Of a stretch of 64,000 nucleotides of DNA, positions 35,191-44,430 are shown piece by piece. Position 1 is the stretch's first letter, and each line of letters starts with the position of its first letter. The notes beneath the pieces were generated by a model. The model was not told the DNA's origin. It did no database searches and was given only the letters and a program-made list of their open reading frames with translations. A program made the translations under genes and the position numbers. Source of the stretch: Palleronia pelagia (lineage in GTDB: Bacteria; Pseudomonadota; Alphaproteobacteria; Rhodobacterales; Rhodobacteraceae); the NCBI RefSeq assembly GCF_900110115.1, contig NZ_FOCM01000002.1, forward strand, positions 434,001-498,000, in the 5' to 3' direction.

Positions 35191-36381
35191 ATGTCATTCG
35201 ACGGAGCCAAACGATCCTTCGACGAGATCATCGACCGCAGGGGCACCCACTGTGCCAAGTGGGACATGATGGAGCCGGTCTACGGCGTGCCGAAGGACGA
35301 CGGGCTGGCCATGTGGGTGGCCGACATGGACTTCCGCCCTCCCCAGGCCGTGCAGGACGCCGTGGGCCGGCTGCACGACCACGGCGTTTATGGGTATTTC
35401 GGCGATGACGACGCCTACAAATCCGCGATCTGCTGGTGGATGGACCACCGCCACGGATGGCAGGTCGATCCCGGCCACATCTTCACAACCAACGGGCTGG
35501 TGAACGGCACCGCCATGTGCGTCGACGCCTTCTCCGCGCCGGGCGACGGCGTGGTCCTGTTCACGCCGGTCTACCATGCCTTCGCGCGGGTGCTGAAAGC
35601 CGCGGGGCGCGAGATCGTGGAATGCGAGATGGCGCTGGACGACGGGCGCTACACGCTCGACTTCGATGCCTACGATGCGCAGATGACCGGGCGGGAGCGG
35701 ATGCTGATCCTGTGCTCGCCCCACAATCCCGGTGGTCGGGTCTGGACCCGGGACGAGCTTCGGGGCGTCGCCGACTTTGCGCGCCGCCACGACCTGGTCA
35801 TCGTGTCGGACGAGATCCATCACGACCTGGTCTATCCCGGCCAGAGCCATACGCCGATGGTGCAGATCGACGGCATCGCCGACCGGCTGGTGATGATGTC
35901 CGCGGCGACCAAGACCTTCAACATCGCCGGTGCCCATGTGGGCAACGTCATCATCGCCGATGACGCGCTGCGCCAGCGTTTCGCCACCCGCATGGCCGCC
36001 ATGGGAACGTCGCCGAACGCCTTCGGGATGCACATGGTCACCGCCGCCTATTCGCCCCAGGGCGCCGAATGGGTGGACGACCTGATGCACTATCTCGACG
36101 GTAACCGCCGCCTCTTCGACGAGGGGATCGCGTCGATTCCGGGCCTGCGCTCCATGCTGCTCGAGGCGACGTACCTGTCCTGGGTCGATTTCGACGGCAC
36201 CGGCATGGACAGCAAGGAATACCTGCAGCGGGTCGAGGAGCGCGCGAAGATCGCCGTGAACCACGGCCCCACCTTCGGCAATGGTGGCGAGCGGTTCCTG
36301 CGATTCAACATCGCCACCCCCCGCGCCCGCGTGGAAGAGGCCGTGGAACGACTGCGCGACGCCTTCGCCGATCTGCAATAG
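35191..36381 (+). CDS. PatB/MalY-type pyridoxal phosphate lyase (putative C-S lyase)
   Basis: Aminotransferase-fold enzyme of 396 residues. The MalY/PatB N-terminus (FDEIIDRRGTHCAKWD...LAMWVADMDF) distinguishes it from class I aminotransferases. The PLP lysine lies in SAATKTFNIAGAHVGN and the cofactor-contacting aspartate in VSDEIHHDLVY. Family members cleave cystathionine or cysteine C-S bonds. ATG 35191 follows GGGAGC and is preferred over GTG 35146. Single gene. Confidence 0.9.
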   Translation: MSFDGAKRSFDEIIDRRGTHCAKWDMMEPVYGVPKDDGLAMWVADMDFRPPQAVQDAVGRLHDHGVYGYFGDDDAYKSAICWWMDHRHGWQVDPGHIFTTNGLVNGTAMCVDAFSAPGDGVVLFTPVYHAFARVLKAAGREIVECEMALDDGRYTLDFDAYDAQMTGRERMLILCSPHNPGGRVWTRDELRGVADFARRHDLVIVSDEIHHDLVYPGQSHTPMVQIDGIADRLVMMSAATKTFNIAGAHVGNVIIADDALRQRFATRMAAMGTSPNAFGMHMVTAAYSPQGAEWVDDLMHYLDGNRRLFDEGIASIPGLRSMLLEATYLSWVDFDGTGMDSKEYLQRVEERAKIAVNHGPTFGNGGERFLRFNIATPRARVEEAVERLRDAFADLQ

Positions 36382-36641
36382 GTCGAACCGCTTGACATGA
36401 CGGGGTATCCCCCCGATATGCAGCCCAAGACGATGATCCCTGCCGCGTGAGCAGACCGGGCGCGAGGCGCCCCACCGAGGATCGTCGCACCGTTTCCCAG
36501 ATCACGCGGGGAGGCACGCGCCAGTTGCGGCCGCCCCAGGGCAATCCGGCCCCGGTCAGTTTTCTGGCGTTCCTCTGAACGCTCACGGGTCCGCCTACGC
36601 GCGGGGACCCGACATTCCCATTTTCCGAAAGGATCCATTCC
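36382..36641 (+). promoter_or_regulatory. Long leader of the DEAD-box helicase gene
   Basis: The region holds a promoter-like pair at 36392-36420 and then about 220 bases without a gene. Two stems are visible: GGGCGC-GAG-GCGCCC (36458-36472) and CGGGTCC/GGACCCG (36586-36592 with 36605-36611). The last ends about 30 bases before the ATG. Long structured leaders are usual for cold-responsive helicase and csp messages, so temperature or autoregulation is possible. Confidence 0.5.
36392..36420 (+). promoter_or_regulatory. Putative sigma-70 promoter of the helicase gene
   Basis: Perfect TTGACA (36392-36397), 17-base spacer, GATATG (36415-36420). The spacer contains GGGG-TAT-CCCC. Confidence 0.5.
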
Positions 36642-37901
36642 ATGGATTTCGACATGCTGGGCCTTCCGCCCAAGATGATTTCCCGCCTGGCCGAGCTGGG
36701 CATCTCTGAACCAACCCCGATCCAGAAACAGGCCATCCCCCATGCCATGAACGGCCGTGACGTGATGGGCCTGGCGCAGACCGGCACCGGCAAGACCGCC
36801 GCCTTCGGCCTGCCGCTGATCAACGCCCTGTCGGCCGAGGGCACCAAGCCCGATCCGAAGACCGTGCGCGGCCTGATCCTCGCGCCCACGCGCGAGCTGG
36901 CCAATCAGATCGCCGACTCCCTGCGCGGGTTCGCCGGGGGCACGCACTTGTCCATCGCCGTCGTGGTGGGCGGTGTCAGCATCAACCGCCAGATCGGCCG
37001 GCTGGAGCGCGGCGCCGACCTGCTGGTCGCGACGCCCGGCCGCCTGATCGACCTGCTGGACCGCAAGGCCGTGCGGTTGGACCAGACGCGATTCCTGGTG
37101 CTGGACGAGGCCGACCAGATGCTCGACATGGGGTTCATCCACGCCCTGCGGAAGATCGCCCCGCTTCTGGCCGCCGACCGGCAGACCATGCTGTTCTCGG
37201 CCACCATGCCGAAACTCATGTCCGAGATCGCCGACAGCTATCTCAGCAACCCGATCCGGGTCGAGGTCGCGCGCCCCGGCCAGGCCGCCGACAAGGTCGA
37301 GCAGGAGGTCCATTTCGTCTCGAAGGACGGCAAGCCCGACCTGCTGCGCGAATGTCTCGACCGCCATCCCGAGGATCGGGCGCTGGTCTTCGGCCGCACC
37401 AAGCACGGCTGCGAGCGGCTGATGAAGCAGCTCGACCGCGACGGCTACAAGGCCGCGTCGATCCACGGCAACAAGTCCCAGAACCAGCGTGACCGCGCGA
37501 TCCAGGGGTTCAAGGACGGCACGGTGAAGGTGCTGGTCGCCACCGACGTGGCGGCCCGCGGCATCGACATCCCGGGCGTGGAATACGTCTACAATTTCGA
37601 GCTGCCGAACGTGCCCGAGAACTACGTCCACCGGATCGGCCGCACCGCGCGGGCCGGGCGTGACGGGCAGGCCGTGGCGTTCTGCGCGCCGGACGAGATG
37701 AGCTATCTGCGCGACATCGAGAAGGTGCTGAAGGGCCGCGTTCACGTTGCCTCGGGCGCGCCCTGGGCCGAGGACACGCCCCCGCCGAAACAGGGCGGTC
37801 GCGGCCGCAAGCCGGGCGGCGGCGGTGGCAAGCCCGGTGGCGGTGCGGCCAAGTCCGGGCGCCGGCGCAGCAAGTCGGGCGGGCGCCGGCGGGCCGCCTG
37901 A
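36642..37901 (+). CDS. DEAD-box ATP-dependent RNA helicase (RhlE-like)
   Basis: Unwinds RNA duplexes, probably in ribosome assembly, mRNA decay or cold adaptation. It has 419 residues. Motifs are in order: Q-motif PTPIQKQAIPHAM, Walker A AQTGTGKT, PTRELANQ, DEAD, SAT, ATDVAARGIDIPGV and HRIGRTARAGR. The C-terminal tail of about 45 residues is rich in Gly, Lys and Arg, expected to bind RNA. Preceded by a long leader with its own promoter and followed by two hairpins. Confidence 0.95.
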   Translation: MDFDMLGLPPKMISRLAELGISEPTPIQKQAIPHAMNGRDVMGLAQTGTGKTAAFGLPLINALSAEGTKPDPKTVRGLILAPTRELANQIADSLRGFAGGTHLSIAVVVGGVSINRQIGRLERGADLLVATPGRLIDLLDRKAVRLDQTRFLVLDEADQMLDMGFIHALRKIAPLLAADRQTMLFSATMPKLMSEIADSYLSNPIRVEVARPGQAADKVEQEVHFVSKDGKPDLLRECLDRHPEDRALVFGRTKHGCERLMKQLDRDGYKAASIHGNKSQNQRDRAIQGFKDGTVKVLVATDVAARGIDIPGVEYVYNFELPNVPENYVHRIGRTARAGRDGQAVAFCAPDEMSYLRDIEKVLKGRVHVASGAPWAEDTPPPKQGGRGRKPGGGGGKPGGGAAKSGRRRSKSGGRRRAA

Positions 37902-37932
37902 GCGGCGATATTATCCGGGGTAATCTCCGGCA

Positions 37933-37949
37933 AATCATCGCGGATGATT
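37933..37949 (+). terminator. First of two hairpins after the helicase gene
   Basis: AATCATC-GCG-GATGATT, 32 bases after the stop, just upstream of the larger GC-rich hairpin. Confidence 0.4.
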
Positions 37950-37950
37950 G

Positions 37951-37978
37951 GGTCTGACGGCGGTCCCGCCGTCAGACC
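37951..37978. terminator. Strong 13-bp hairpin between convergent helicase and thioesterase genes
   Basis: GGTCTGACGGCGG and CCGCCGTCAGACC pair perfectly with two bases between. The right arm overlaps the thioesterase stop codon (37972-37974). Being symmetrical, it can act for both converging genes. Confidence 0.6.
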
Positions 37979-38406
37979 ATGCGCAGATCCTCGAGATAGG
38001 CGCGCAATTGATCCGGGATCGGGGCCGGGCGATTCGTCTCCCGGTCCACGTTAACGTGGACGAAATGCCCCTCGGCCGCCGCGACCTCGGCATCACCCCC
38101 GAAAAGTCCCAGTTCGTAGGTCACCGCGCTGCGGCCGAGCTTGGCCACCCGAAGCCCGGCCGTGATGTCCTGCGGAAAGCCCAGCGGCGCGAAGTAGCGG
38201 CAGCCGGATTCGACCACCAGGAAGATCGTCGGGCTGGTGGCCGGGTCCAGAAGCTCGCGCTCGACCAGCGGTGCGTTCACCGCGGTGTCGAAGAACTGGT
38301 AGTGCAGGGCATTGTTCATGTGCCCATACACGTCGTTGTCGAACCACCGCGTCGGCATCGTGCGAAAGGCGAAATAATCCGACCGGCGGCCCGGCGTCGC
38401 GGTCAT
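37972..38406 (-). CDS. Hotdog-fold acyl-CoA thioesterase (4HBT type)
   Basis: Cytoplasmic protein of 144 residues with the 4-hydroxybenzoyl-CoA thioesterase pattern TRWFDNDVYGHMNNALHYQFF near the N-terminus, where the Asp is the usual catalytic residue. Hydrolyses an acyl-CoA of unknown type. Last gene of the minus-strand acyl-CoA catabolic block, four bases after the glutaryl-CoA dehydrogenase stop. Confidence 0.88.
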   Translation of the reverse strand: MTATPGRRSDYFAFRTMPTRWFDNDVYGHMNNALHYQFFDTAVNAPLVERELLDPATSPTIFLVVESGCRYFAPLGFPQDITAGLRVAKLGRSAVTYELGLFGGDAEVAAAEGHFVHVNVDRETNRPAPIPDQLRAYLEDLRMV

Positions 38407-38410
38407 CGCG

Positions 38411-39622
38411 TCACACGAAGGCCTGCAGGCCGGTCTGGGCGCGACCCAGGATCAGCGCGTGCACGTCGTGGGTGCCCTCGTAGGTGTTCACCGTCTCGAG
38501 GTTGATCATGTGGCGCATCACCTGGAACTCCTCGGAGATGCCGTTGCCGCCATGCATGTCGCGGGCGACGCGCGCGATCTCCAGCGCCTTGCCGCAGTTG
38601 TTGCGCTTCATCAGGCTGATGAGCTCGGGCGCCGCGGTGCCGTCGTCGATCATCCGGCCCAGCCGCAGAGAGCCCTGCAGCCCCAACGTGATCTCGGTTT
38701 GCATGTCGGCGAGCTTTTTCTGGAACAGCTGGGTCTGCGCCAGCGGGCGGCCGAACTGCTTGCGGTCCAGCCCGTATTGCCGCGCCCCGTGCCAGCAGAA
38801 CTCGGCCGCGCCCATCACGCCCCACGAGATGCCATAGCGGGCGCGGTTGAGACAGCCGAACGGCCCTTTCAGACCCTCGACATTGGGCAGGAGCGCATCT
38901 TCGCCCACTTCCACGTCCTTCATGACGATCTCGCCGGTGGTGGACGCGCGCAGGCTCAGCTTGCCGCCGATCTTGGGCGCGCTCAGGCCCTCCATGCCCT
39001 TTTCCAGCACGAAGCCGCGGATCTTGCCGCCATGCGCCTCGGACTTGGCCCAGACCACGAAAACATCGGCGAAGGGCGAATTCGAGATCCACATCTTGGA
39101 GCCGTTCAGCACGTAGCCGCTGTCGGTTTTCTTGGCGACCGTCTTCATCCCGCCGGGGTCGGACCCCGCGTCGGGCTCGGTCAGGCCGAAGCAGCCGATG
39201 AACTCGCCGCTGGCGAGCTTCGGCAGGTACTTCTTGCGCTGTTCCTCGCTGCCATAGGCGTGGATCGGGTACATCACGAGACTGGATTGCACCGACATCA
39301 TCGAGCGGTAGCCGGAGTCCACGCGCTCGACCTCGCGCGCGACGAGGCCGTAGGTGACGTAGTTCATGCCCAGCCCGCCGTATTCCTCGGGGATGGTCAC
39401 GCCCAGCAGGCCGGCTTCGCCCATCATCGGGAACAGCTCGGGCGCCACGGTCTCTTCGCGATAGGCGTCGATCACGAGGGGCTGCAGGGTGTTCTGCGCG
39501 AATTGCCGTGCCGCGTCGCGCAGCATCCGCTCATCCTCGGTCAGCTGGGTTTCCATCAGCATCGGGTCGTCCCATTCGAAGGACGACAGTTCGGGGCCGT
39601 GGCCTTGGGTGTCCTTGGGCAT
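38411..39622 (-). CDS. gcdH: Glutaryl-CoA dehydrogenase
   Basis: FAD enzyme that oxidises and decarboxylates glutaryl-CoA to crotonyl-CoA. It is 403 residues. GCDH-type features are [51 protein letters not shown] and [15 protein letters not shown] near the end, with catalytic Glu382. It has no targeting signal. The gene lies between a CoA ligase gene (3 bases upstream) and a thioesterase gene, and would receive the C5 product of the pathway encoded by the block. Confidence 0.94.
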   Translation of the reverse strand: MPKDTQGHGPELSSFEWDDPMLMETQLTEDERMLRDAARQFAQNTLQPLVIDAYREETVAPELFPMMGEAGLLGVTIPEEYGGLGMNYVTYGLVAREVERVDSGYRSMMSVQSSLVMYPIHAYGSEEQRKKYLPKLASGEFIGCFGLTEPDAGSDPGGMKTVAKKTDSGYVLNGSKMWISNSPFADVFVVWAKSEAHGGKIRGFVLEKGMEGLSAPKIGGKLSLRASTTGEIVMKDVEVGEDALLPNVEGLKGPFGCLNRARYGISWGVMGAAEFCWHGARQYGLDRKQFGRPLAQTQLFQKKLADMQTEITLGLQGSLRLGRMIDDGTAAPELISLMKRNNCGKALEIARVARDMHGGNGISEEFQVMRHMINLETVNTYEGTHDVHALILGRAQTGLQAFV

Positions 39623-39625
39623 GTC

Positions 39626-41125
39626 TTACTCCTTGTCCAGCTCCGCTATCCGGTCCGCGAAAGCGTCCAGAAGCCTGTGTTTCAGTATCTTTCCGGTGGC
39701 GGCGGCAGGCAGCTTCTTCACGATGAATATAGCAGATGGCCGCTTGTAGTTCGACAGACTGTCCGCGACGAAATCCCGCAGCGCGTCCGGGGTCACCGCG
39801 TCGTCCGCCGTTGTTTCGACGAAGGCGAGCACGTCCTCGTTGCCATCGCGTGCCCGGCCGACCACGGCCGACTGCACCACGGCGGGATGGTCGTTCAGCG
39901 CCGCTTCGACCTCGGGCGGGTAGACGTTGAAGCCAGAGCGGATGATCAGCTCTTTCACCCGGCCGACCACGTGCAGGTTGCCGCTTTCGTCGATCCGGCC
40001 CAGGTCGCCGGTCTTCAGCCAGCCATCGGCGTCGATGGTCTGTGCCGTCAGGTCCGGGGCGCGGTAGTAGCCCTTCATCACGTGCGGCCCGCGGGTCAGG
40101 ATCTCGCCCACGCCGTTCGCGTCGGGCGCGTCGATGGCGACCTCCAGCCCGGGAAACGGCGGACCGACGCTGATATCTGCCGTGCCGATGGGGTTGCGCG
40201 TGCCGCAGACACCGGCAGTGGATTCGGTCATGCCGTAGCCGTTCTGCAGGGGCAGACCGTAGAACGCCTCGGCCTTGCGCTTCCATGCCGGGTCCAGCGG
40301 CGCCGCCCCGGACGAGACATAGCGCAGCTTGGCGTCCTTGAGGCTGTCGATGCCCAACTCGGCGGTGTGCTTCATCAGAAGCGCGTGCATCTGCGGCACG
40401 GCGGGCAGCACGGTGGCCCCGTCGCGCAGCGCATCCAGCAGGGCCGCGGGGGTGAAGCGGGTCTCCAGCTGCACCTCGGCCCCGGTGATCGCCCCCGCCG
40501 TCAGCATCGACGCGATGCCGAACACGTGGGTCAGCGGCAGCGCGCCGTAGATCCGGTCGGACGGCACCATGTCGCGCAGGTCGCGCGAGGCGGTGCCGGC
40601 GTAGACGAGGTTGTCATGGGTCAGCATGACGCCCTTGGGGTCGCCCGTGGTGCCCGTGGTATAAAGCAGGATGGCGACGTCCCCGTCCGTCTCGGCCTTG
40701 GACCCGTTGTCCGTGGGTCCGAAGGCGACGCCGCCGAAGGACGTCTCGACCTCCGTCGCGCCCGCCGTTTCCGCATGGCCGCGCGCGGCATCGCTGGCCT
40801 CGGTCGTGTAGGCGGTCACGCGGGGCGTGCAGTGCGCCGAAATCCGGCCGATCTCGGACGCCGTCATCCGCGCGTTGACCGGAACGGCCCAGGCGCCTAG
40901 GCGCGACGCCCCGAAGATGAGGGCCGGAATCACCGCGCAATTCTCGGCCACGATCACCACGCGGTCCCCGGCCCGCACGCCTCGGGCCGACAGCAGCTCG
41001 GCCGCCTCGCGGCTGGCAGCGGCGTAACCGGCGAAATCGAAGCGATAGCCCAGCGTGTCGCGCAGCGCGGGCGCCTGCGGGCTGGCCTTGGCGTGGGCGT
41101 CGATGATCTCGTGCAAGCGCGTCAT
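39626..41125 (-). CDS. Acyl-CoA synthetase (class I adenylate-forming enzyme)
   Basis: Activates a carboxylic acid as acyl-CoA via acyl-AMP. It is 499 residues. Motifs: LLYTTGTTGDPKGVMLTHDN, NGYGMTEST, TGDLGRIDESG and the catalytic lysine in AATGKILKHRL. Start chosen at ATG 41125, which overlaps the upstream oxidoreductase stop (ATGA). Acid substrate not readable from sequence; the neighbourhood suggests a dicarboxylic, alicyclic or aromatic-derived acid. Confidence 0.92.
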   Translation of the reverse strand: MTRLHEIIDAHAKASPQAPALRDTLGYRFDFAGYAAASREAAELLSARGVRAGDRVVIVAENCAVIPALIFGASRLGAWAVPVNARMTASEIGRISAHCTPRVTAYTTEASDAARGHAETAGATEVETSFGGVAFGPTDNGSKAETDGDVAILLYTTGTTGDPKGVMLTHDNLVYAGTASRDLRDMVPSDRIYGALPLTHVFGIASMLTAGAITGAEVQLETRFTPAALLDALRDGATVLPAVPQMHALLMKHTAELGIDSLKDAKLRYVSSGAAPLDPAWKRKAEAFYGLPLQNGYGMTESTAGVCGTRNPIGTADISVGPPFPGLEVAIDAPDANGVGEILTRGPHVMKGYYRAPDLTAQTIDADGWLKTGDLGRIDESGNLHVVGRVKELIIRSGFNVYPPEVEAALNDHPAVVQSAVVGRARDGNEDVLAFVETTADDAVTPDALRDFVADSLSNYKRPSAIFIVKKLPAAATGKILKHRLLDAFADRIAELDKE

Positions 41126-42114
41126 GCGGTTCTCCGTTCGGGCCGCAGTCGCGCCAGCGCAACCTCGGCCTCGTGTTCCAGTTCGGCGACGATCTCGGCC
41201 AGCGGCTTGATGGCATCGGTCAGGCCCAGCGCCTGCCCCGCCGACAGCATCCCCCAAGACACGTCGCCGCTGGCATAGGCCTGCCGCCCGATCGTGCCCT
41301 TCACCAGCGGCATCAGCTGGTCGATCCCCCCCTCGGGGTTCTCGCGCTCCAGCCGCGCGACCTCTTTCGTCGTCTCGTTCTTCAGGGTGCGGATCGTGTT
41401 GCGCACCGTCTGCATGGTCAGGTCGGTGTCGCGCTCGGACGCATCGACCATGGCCTGCTTGTAGCCGGGATGCGCCGTCAGTTCCTCGCAGACCAGGAAG
41501 CGGGTCCCGATGGTCACGCCCGACGCGCCCGCGGCCAGCGCGGCGACGATCTGGCTGCCCGCGCCGATGCCGCCGCCGATGAGGAAGGGGATGTCCAGCC
41601 GCTCCTCGGCCAGCGCCATGTTCACCATGGACCCCACCAGGTCCATGCCCGGGTGGCCGCCGCATTCGGCGCCGACGATGGTCACCATGTCCACGCCGAC
41701 GGACTGCGCCTTCACGGCGAAGCGGACCGATGGCACCTTGTGCAAAACGGTGATGCCGGCGTCCTTCAGCTGCGGGATGTAGGGCTCGGGGTTGCGGCCC
41801 GAGGTTTCGACCACCCGCACGCCCGCATCCGCGATCTGCTTGAAGACATCCGCCGTCTTCTCGCCCGGCACCAGCTTGGGCAGCATCGAGACGTTGACGC
41901 CGAAGGGGTTCCCCTCGGCCATGTCGCGGCATTTGGCGATCTCGGCGTCCAGCGTGTCGGGGAAGCTGGCGGCGGTGAGGAACCCCATGATCCCGGCGCG
42001 CGCACAGGCGCTGACATAGGCCGCGTCGCCCAGCCACATGAGCCCGCCCGCCACGATCGGCAGGCGTGTCCCGAAGGCACGGGTGGCGGCGGTGTCGAAG
42101 ACGGGATCGGTCAT
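41122..42114 (-). CDS. Nitronate monooxygenase-like flavin oxidoreductase
   Basis: FMN-dependent TIM-barrel protein of 330 residues. The family pattern appears in LPIVAGGLMWLGDAAYVSACARAG, the FMN phosphate segment IGGGIGAGSQIVAALAAGASGVTIGTRFL and the active-site VTIVGAECGGHPG. Homologues include nitronate monooxygenase and FabK-type enoyl reductases; in this operon an enoyl- or dienoyl-CoA reductase-like step is also conceivable. Starts at ATG 42114, overlapping the hydratase stop. Confidence 0.88.
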   Translation of the reverse strand: MTDPVFDTAATRAFGTRLPIVAGGLMWLGDAAYVSACARAGIMGFLTAASFPDTLDAEIAKCRDMAEGNPFGVNVSMLPKLVPGEKTADVFKQIADAGVRVVETSGRNPEPYIPQLKDAGITVLHKVPSVRFAVKAQSVGVDMVTIVGAECGGHPGMDLVGSMVNMALAEERLDIPFLIGGGIGAGSQIVAALAAGASGVTIGTRFLVCEELTAHPGYKQAMVDASERDTDLTMQTVRNTIRTLKNETTKEVARLERENPEGGIDQLMPLVKGTIGRQAYASGDVSWGMLSAGQALGLTDAIKPLAEIVAELEHEAEVALARLRPERRTA

Positions 42115-42893
42115 GCGCGCAGCTTCCGGTAATCGGGGCGCCGTTTTTCGAGGAAGGCCGCGATCCCCTCGCCCGCCTCGGGCGAGCCTTGCGCGTAGGC
42201 CATGGCGTCGCGTTCGCGGTCCAGCTGTGCGTCGAGCGTCGCGGCGCGCCCGTCCGTCAGCAGCCGCTTGATCGCGCGCTGGGTGTCCTGCGGCCCGTCG
42301 GACAGGCGCGCGGCAAGGCCCAACGCTGTTTCCAGCGCTTCGCCCGCCTCGCTCATGGCGGTGAGGGCGCCGATCGCCTCCAGCCGTTCGGCCTCCACAT
42401 GCTCGCCCAGCAGCATCAGCCGCGCCAGCAGCGGCGGCGGGATCACCGCCGCCGCGCTGTGGGTCAGGCCGCCATCGGGCACCAGACCGGCCTTCACGTA
42501 GGCCATGGTGAACTTCGCGCCCCGGGCCGCCACCAGCATGTCGCACGCGAAGGCGATCGAAACGCCGGCCCCCGCCGCGCCGCCCTCGACCGCGGCGATC
42601 ACGGGCGCGGGGCAGGCGCGCAGGTCGCGGATGACGTTGTGCAGGGTCTCGATCTTCTCGCGCCGCTCGGGCGCGGACAGGTCGCGGCGGGTGCGCAACG
42701 TGTTCAGGTCACCCCCCGCGCAGAAGAAATCGCCCTCGCCCGCCAGCACCAGCGCGGCGATGCCCGGCTCGGCCGCCCACTGGCAGGCCTCGCGCAGCGT
42801 CGCGTAGTAGTCTGGCGTCAGCGCGTTGCGCCGGGACGCGTTGGCGTTCCAGGCGATCAGGACATCCCCGCGCTGTTCGATCCGTGCGGTCAT
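42111..42893 (-). CDS. Enoyl-CoA hydratase/isomerase family protein
   Basis: Crotonase-fold protein of 260 residues. The oxyanion-hole motif CAGGDLNTL (near residue 60) and GGAAGAGVSIAFACDMLVAA (near 105) are present, with GLVPDGGLTHSAA where catalytic acids usually lie. Relatives are often annotated as oxepin-CoA hydrolase or enoyl-CoA hydratase. It overlaps the thioesterase gene upstream and the oxidoreductase gene downstream by four bases each. Confidence 0.88.
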   Translation of the reverse strand: MTARIEQRGDVLIAWNANASRRNALTPDYYATLREACQWAAEPGIAALVLAGEGDFFCAGGDLNTLRTRRDLSAPERREKIETLHNVIRDLRACPAPVIAAVEGGAAGAGVSIAFACDMLVAARGAKFTMAYVKAGLVPDGGLTHSAAAVIPPPLLARLMLLGEHVEAERLEAIGALTAMSEAGEALETALGLAARLSDGPQDTQRAIKRLLTDGRAATLDAQLDRERDAMAYAQGSPEAGEGIAAFLEKRRPDYRKLRA

Positions 42894-43306
42894 CCCTGCG
42901 CCTTCTTCATGACCTTGAAGGCGCCCGAGCCGGTAGCGATCAGCGTGCCGTCATCGCGGCGCAGCTCGCCCTCGATGAACTTCACCGACCGGCCACCGCC
43001 CACCACGCGCCCCGTCGCGGTCAGCGTGTCGCCGACCTGCGCCGAGGCGATGAAGTTCGTGGTCATCGAGATCGTGACCATCGGGTACAGGCCGCTGTCG
43101 TCCACCGTCAGCGATCCCGCCGCGCCCATGGCGTTGTCCAGCATCACCGCCGCGAGCCCACCGTGGAACGCGCCGTGCCGGTTGGTGTGCCGGTCGTCCA
43201 GCGTCAGGCGGCAGCGGGCGCACCCGTCGCCGCCCGAGACGTCCAGCACGTAGCCGATAGTGCGCTGGGTACCGGTCTCGTCGGTGATGATGCCGGGCGT
43301 GCTCAT
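42890..43306 (-). CDS. PaaI-type hotdog thioesterase
   Basis: Protein of 138 residues of the PaaI family. The pattern HGAFHGGLAAVMLDNAMGAAGS (near 50-70) carries the conserved glycines and Asp used in hydrolysis of phenylacetyl-type or other acyl-CoA esters. Start at ATG 43306 overlaps the small acyl-CoA dehydrogenase stop. It may rescue stalled CoA intermediates of the pathway. Confidence 0.88.
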   Translation of the reverse strand: MSTPGIITDETGTQRTIGYVLDVSGGDGCARCRLTLDDRHTNRHGAFHGGLAAVMLDNAMGAAGSLTVDDSGLYPMVTISMTTNFIASAQVGDTLTATGRVVGGGRSVKFIEGELRRDDGTLIATGSGAFKVMKKAQG

Positions 43307-44427
43307 GCCGCCGCGCGCATCCGGGCGAAGCGGCCCAGGTGATAGGTGCTGTCGCCGAAGCGGTGATCGGCCATGGTCAGGCGCCGGGCGATATGCGCCA
43401 GGTCGTATTCCTGGGTCATGCCGATGCCGCCATGCATCTGGATCGATTCCTCGACCACCAGCTTGGCGACCTTGCCGATCAGCTGTTTCGTGGCCGACAC
43501 GTGCAGCTCGCGCGTGTCGCGGTCCGCTTCGAGATGGCCGCACAGATTGATGACGGCCGAGCGGGCCTGCTCGATCTCGACCAGCATGTCGGCCATGCGG
43601 AACTGTAGCGCCTGGAACTTGCCGATGGGGCGGCCGAACTGCGTGCGCTGCTTGAGGTAGTCGGCGGTCAGCTTGCGGCAGGCCTCCATCAGGCCCAGCG
43701 CCTCGGCCGACAGGGCCGCCGTGGCGCGCGCGGTCGCCCACTCGATATCGGCGTAGGCATCGCCCTCGCCGCCCAGCAGCTCGGCCGTCACGCCGTCCAG
43801 GGCCAGCTCGGCCGCGTGCCCGCCCGCCATGGTGCGGTAATCGCGGATATCGAGACCGTCGGCATCCGCGTCCACGAGGAACAGCGACAGCCCGTCCTCG
43901 TCGGCGACGTCACCGCCGGTGCGGGCCGACACGACGATCTTGCCCGCCTGCCCGGCCGCGGGCACGACCGCCTTGCGCCCGGTCAGGGTGTAGGTGTCGC
44001 CGTCGCGTCTGGCCTCGGTCGCGACGCGGCTGAGGTCGTAGCGGCTGCCGGGCTCGCCATGGGCGAAGGCCAGCATCGTGGACCCCGCGATCACGTCCTC
44101 GATCAACGCCTTCTGGGCGTCGCTGCCGCGGCGCGCGATCAGCCCGCCCGCGGGAACGATCTCCAGCAGCGGTTCGGTCGCGCCGGCGCGGCCCAGTTCC
44201 TCGAAGACGACGCTCAGGTCGAAGCCCGCGCCGCCGAAACCGCCCTCATCCTCGGTGAAAAGGGCGCCGATGACGCCCATCTCGGCCAGCCCGTCCCAGG
44301 CCTCTTGCGAATAGCCGGTGTCGCCCTCGGCCACCGCCTCGCGCGCCTTCTTGTCCAGCGTATCGGCCAGGAAACGGCGCAGGCCGTCCTGCAGCATCTG
44401 GCGTTCTTCTGTCAGGTCGAATTTCAT
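43303..44427 (-). CDS. Acyl-CoA dehydrogenase, small subunit type (PimD-like)
   Basis: FAD-dependent family protein of 374 residues. N-terminal helices (DLTEERQMLQDGLRRFLADTLDKKAREAV) and the mid-domain fold are clear. However, the C-terminal YxGxxE-type motif that carries the catalytic base in standalone enzymes is replaced by RFGDSTYHLGRFARM. This is the pattern of small subunits in heteromeric acyl-CoA dehydrogenases such as PimCD. It lies three bases after the large-subunit-like gene, the expected pair. Confidence 0.88.
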   Translation of the reverse strand: MKFDLTEERQMLQDGLRRFLADTLDKKAREAVAEGDTGYSQEAWDGLAEMGVIGALFTEDEGGFGGAGFDLSVVFEELGRAGATEPLLEIVPAGGLIARRGSDAQKALIEDVIAGSTMLAFAHGEPGSRYDLSRVATEARRDGDTYTLTGRKAVVPAAGQAGKIVVSARTGGDVADEDGLSLFLVDADADGLDIRDYRTMAGGHAAELALDGVTAELLGGEGDAYADIEWATARATAALSAEALGLMEACRKLTADYLKQRTQFGRPIGKFQALQFRMADMLVEIEQARSAVINLCGHLEADRDTRELHVSATKQLIGKVAKLVVEESIQMHGGIGMTQEYDLAHIARRLTMADHRFGDSTYHLGRFARMRAAA

Positions 44428-44430
44428 GGC

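Noticed and set aside
36398-36414. GGGG-TAT-CCCC inside the helicase promoter spacer as an operator
   Set aside because: Only four base pairs; too short to claim separately from the promoter.
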